Positions 4,395 through 6,826 of a stretch of 6,826 bases of DNA are shown here, in pieces. Each line of letters begins with the position of its first letter. Position 1 is the first letter of the stretch. Location: contig PWGR01000102.1 of the NCBI GenBank assembly GCA_003554565.1, positions 1-6,826 of the forward strand, in the 5' to 3' direction. A model generated the notes under the pieces. That model saw only the letters and a program-made list of their open reading frames with translations. It did no database searches and was not told the origin of the DNA. The translations under genes were made by a program, and so were the position numbers. Source of the stretch: Clostridia bacterium. GTDB taxonomy: Bacteria; Bacillota; Sulfobacillia; SLMV01.

Positions 4395-6826
4395 TCTCCT
4401 CTCCGGAAAAAACCGAGATCTGCCGGAAGACCTCATCCCGTCGCCCGAGCAGGCGCTGTCTGGGCTCCTCCTCTTCATCCTCCTCCGGCGAACTCAAGGC
4501 CGCAGCTGACTCCTCCAGCTCCGCCGCCAGGTCATTTGCCCGGGCTATAACCCGCGGCGGCAGCCCGGCCAACCGGGCCACATGAATCCCGTAGCTCCGG
4601 TCAGTCGGCCCCGGGACCACCCGTCGAAGAAAGACCACCTCATCGCCTTTTTCCCGCACATCAACCGAGTAGTTGACCACACCGTGGTAGTGATCGGCCA
4701 GCCGGGTCAGCTCATGATAATGTGTGGCAAACAGGGTGCGGCAGCCGAGGTGCGGCGACCGGCGGATGTACTCGCAGGTGGCCCAGGCAATACTTATCCC
4801 ATCGTAGGTGCTGGTGCCCCGCCCCACCTCATCGAGAATCAAAAGACTCCGCGTGGTCGCGTTGTTCAGGATGTTGGCCACCTCGGTCATCTCCATCATG
4901 AATGTGCTCTGCCCCCGCGCCAGGTCGTCCGCCGCCCCGATCCGCGTGAAAATCTGGTCCACCAGACCCACCCGGGCACGTTCTGCCGGTACGAATGAGC
5001 CCATCTGGGCCATGATCACGATCAGGCCGACCTGCCGGAGGTAGGTGGATTTGCCGGCCATGTTGGGCCCGGTGACCACCAAAAATGCCTGTTTGTCGCA
5101 GTCGAGATAACAGTCGTTGGGCACGAACGGTTCTCCCAGGTCGCTCTCCTCCAACACCGGATGCCGGCCCTGTACCACGTCCAGAACGGGCGAGTGGTCT
5201 ATCGCGGGCCGGCAGTAACGGTTGTGCGCGGCCAGTTCCGCCAGGGACATGAACACATCCACCTGCGCCAGCTTTCCGGCGGTATCCAGCAGCCGGTCCA
5301 CCCTCCCGGCCACCCACCCGCGCAGCGAGACAAAAACCTCATACTCCAGATCGGCCAGGCGCTCCTCCGCCCCGAGAATCACCGCCTCCTTCTCCTTCAA
5401 TTCCGGGGTTATGTACCGCTCGGAGTTTACCAGCGTCTGTTTCCGCTCGTACGATTCGGGAACCAGATCGCGGTTCGGGTTGGTGACTTCTATGTAGTAG
5501 CCGAAGACCTTGTTGTGACCGACCTTGAGCGACTTGACCCCGGTGCGCTCCCGCTCCCGCGCCTGCAGGGAAGCGATCCACTCCTTGCCCCCCGCGGCGT
5601 TTTCCCGCAGGGTGTCGATTTCCTCATCGTAGCCTTCGCGGATTATTCCTCCCTCGCGCGAGACGGCCGGCGGCTCGTCCCGCAGGCTGCGGTGCAGCTC
5701 CTCCCGCACATCGGAAAGCCTGTCCAAACGATGCAGTATCGCCGACCAGGGGCAGTTATCCCGCCCTGCATCGGCCACACCCTCCAGCACCTCGACAACA
5801 GCCGGAATGCGGTCCAGGGACTCCCGCAGGGACGCGAGATCGCGGGGATTCGCGCTGCCGTGCGAGATGCGCCCTCCCAACCGCTCCAGATCCATTATTT
5901 TGCCCAGCGCCCCGCGCAGGCGCTCGCGTGAGGCCGGATCCTCCACCAGAACCTCCACCGCATCGAGGCGCTCTTCTATTGCCCCCGGGTCACGCAGGGG
6001 ACGTTCCATCTGCCTGCGCAGTAGACGGCCTCCCATGGGAGTCTCCGTGCGATCCAGGGTCTGAAGGAGTGTACCCCCGCGGCGGTCGGCAAACAGCGGT
6101 TCCGTCAGCTCCAGCGTGCGGCGGGCCACCGGGTCTATGACCAGATGATCCTCCACCCGGTAGGTGCTCAGGGTCACGATCTGGCGCAGGGAGCTCTTCT
6201 GTGTCCGCCGCAGGTAACGCAGCAGGCTCCCCGCGGCCCGGACGGCCTGCGGCCGATCGTCACAGCCGAACCCGGCCAAAGACGCCACGCCGAAGTGCTC
6301 CCGGAGCAGCTCATCACACTCCCTCTCATCGAATACCCACGGCTCCAGTTCGGGGAAATGAACCACACCGATGTCTGTCAGCTGGCCCCGCAGCTGTTCA
6401 TCCGACCCGCATCCGGGGTCCATGCAGCACTCGACCGGTCCCAGCCGGTTGAACTCTCCGATGAGCTTGCGGTGGGCGTCGGCCCCTTCCACCTGCACGC
6501 ACGAGAAATGACCGGTGGAGATATCGGCCACGGCCAGACCGTAAACTTCGCCTTTTTTGGCCAACGATGCAGCGAAGTTGTCGTGCTTCGAACCCATCAC
6601 CCCGGCGTCAATGCGCGCCCCGGGGGTCACGACCCGGACCACTTCTCTCTGCACGAGCCCCCTGGCTTCCTCCGGATCCTCCATCTGTTCACAGACCGCG
6701 ACGCGATGGCCGGCATCGACCAGGCGCTGTATGTAAGAATCAGCCGAGTGGTGCGGCACGCCGGCCATGGGGACGCGGACCCCCTTTCCCCCGTCGCGGG
6801 AGGTCAGGGCGATGTCCAGCACGTCG
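4381..6826 (-). CDS. mutS: DNA mismatch repair protein MutS (5' end outside the window)
   Basis: MutS scans DNA, binds mismatches and small loops, and on ATP binding becomes a sliding clamp that recruits MutL. The frame is open to the right edge; 814 codons are visible. By comparison with Escherichia coli MutS, about 49 residues are missing, including the Phe-x-Glu mismatch wedge. Numbering from the GTG codon at 6822-6820, which is internal and not a start, PMAGVPHHSADSYIQRLV (18-35) ends the mismatch-binding domain. A connector and lever/core region follow. The clamp-domain segment GHNKVFGYYIEVTNPN (435-450) and ERYITPELKEKE (468-479) come next. The ATPase has Walker A GPNMAGKST (585-593), STFMMEMTE (639-647), Walker B with signature LLILDEVGRGTST (660-672) and FATHYHELTRL (698-708). 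After YGIHVARLAGLP (754-765), an acidic linker (778-786) precedes QISVF (801-805), resembling a sliding-clamp-binding pentapeptide. The stop TGA (4383-4381) lies inside the start of mutL. Confidence 0.98.
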   Translation of the reverse strand, partial: DVLDIALTSRDGGKGVRVPMAGVPHHSADSYIQRLVDAGHRVAVCEQMEDPEEARGLVQREVVRVVTPGARIDAGVMGSKHDNFAASLAKKGEVYGLAVADISTGHFSCVQVEGADAHRKLIGEFNRLGPVECCMDPGCGSDEQLRGQLTDIGVVHFPELEPWVFDERECDELLREHFGVASLAGFGCDDRPQAVRAAGSLLRYLRRTQKSSLRQIVTLSTYRVEDHLVIDPVARRTLELTEPLFADRRGGTLLQTLDRTETPMGGRLLRRQMERPLRDPGAIEERLDAVEVLVEDPASRERLRGALGKIMDLERLGGRISHGSANPRDLASLRESLDRIPAVVEVLEGVADAGRDNCPWSAILHRLDRLSDVREELHRSLRDEPPAVSREGGIIREGYDEEIDTLRENAAGGKEWIASLQARERERTGVKSLKVGHNKVFGYYIEVTNPNRDLVPESYERKQTLVNSERYITPELKEKEAVILGAEERLADLEYEVFVSLRGWVAGRVDRLLDTAGKLAQVDVFMSLAELAAHNRYCRPAIDHSPVLDVVQGRHPVLEESDLGEPFVPNDCYLDCDKQAFLVVTGPNMAGKSTYLRQVGLIVIMAQMGSFVPAERARVGLVDQIFTRIGAADDLARGQSTFMMEMTEVANILNNATTRSLLILDEVGRGTSTYDGISIAWATCEYIRRSPHLGCRTLFATHYHELTRLADHYHGVVNYSVDVREKGDEVVFLRRVVPGPTDRSYGIHVARLAGLPPRVIARANDLAAELEESAAALSSPEEDEEEEPRQRLLGRRDEVFRQISVFSGEENDGE
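4396..4404 (-). promoter_or_regulatory. Double ribosome-binding site of mutL inside the mutS 3' end
   Basis: The minus strand reads GGAGAGGAG, followed by A and ATG. GGAG (4404-4401) is 6 bases from the ATG at 4394, while AGGAG (4400-4396) is only 1 base from it but 7 bases from the in-frame GTG at 4388-4386. Two starts two codons apart are therefore both plausible. The ATG is called here because it is the stronger codon. Both overlap the mutS stop (by 14 or 8 bases), which indicates translational coupling. Confidence 0.6.

Noticed and set aside
4395..4478. A 28-residue N-terminal extension of MutL from an ATG at 4478
   Set aside because: It would overlap mutS by 98 bases, MutL proteins begin near the GRIYILPE-like segment, and the ribosome-binding site sits at 4404-4396.
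5161..5931. A 256-codon plus-strand open frame opposite mutS
   Set aside because: It lies wholly within the conserved core of mutS with no family resemblance or start signal.
5941..5958. Two CTCCAC copies close together inside mutS, resembling the mraZ boxes
   Set aside because: Only two copies 12 bases apart, out of helical phase and inside coding sequence; expected by chance in GC-rich codons.

Overview
The window looks like a stretch of ordinary chromosome from a GC-rich bacterium (clearly above 55% GC by eye). Every gene I can support is on the minus strand. In transcription order, from the right end to the left, they are: mutS (5' end cut off by the window), mutL, miaA, a 215-base gap, mraZ, rsmH (mraW), and the first 23 codons of another gene that is probably ftsL-like. 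The long plus-strand open frames are antisense shadows of these genes.

Bases 6826-1713 form a tight mutS-mutL-miaA unit. mutL starts inside the end of mutS, and the miaA ribosome-binding site overlaps the mutL stop codon. MutS and MutL are the two core proteins of post-replicative mismatch repair. MutL carries the metal-dependent endonuclease motifs seen in bacteria without MutH, and both proteins have candidate sliding-clamp motifs. MiaA prenylates A37 of tRNAs that read UNN codons, and is a frequent neighbour of mutL.

Bases 1712-1498 separate this unit from the head of a division and cell wall (dcw) cluster. The most informative non-coding signal lies here: four exact copies of GTGGAG, plus one degenerate copy, phased at 10-11 bases just upstream of mraZ. 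This is the expected layout of an MraZ autoregulatory operator. mraZ and rsmH abut without a spacer, and a short gap leads into the truncated left-hand gene, whose polar start and position fit FtsL.

The taxon cannot be fixed from this window. A mutS-mutL-miaA order with an endonuclease-type MutL, and an mraZ-rsmH-(ftsL) order with GTGGAG-type boxes, both occur in Bacillota and in several uncultured lineages. The GC content would suit a GC-rich clostridial or related deep lineage, but this is weak inference. I see no mobile element, CRISPR array, tRNA, rRNA or unknown defence system. The window is housekeeping DNA; its interesting points are regulation and the joining of two conserved clusters.
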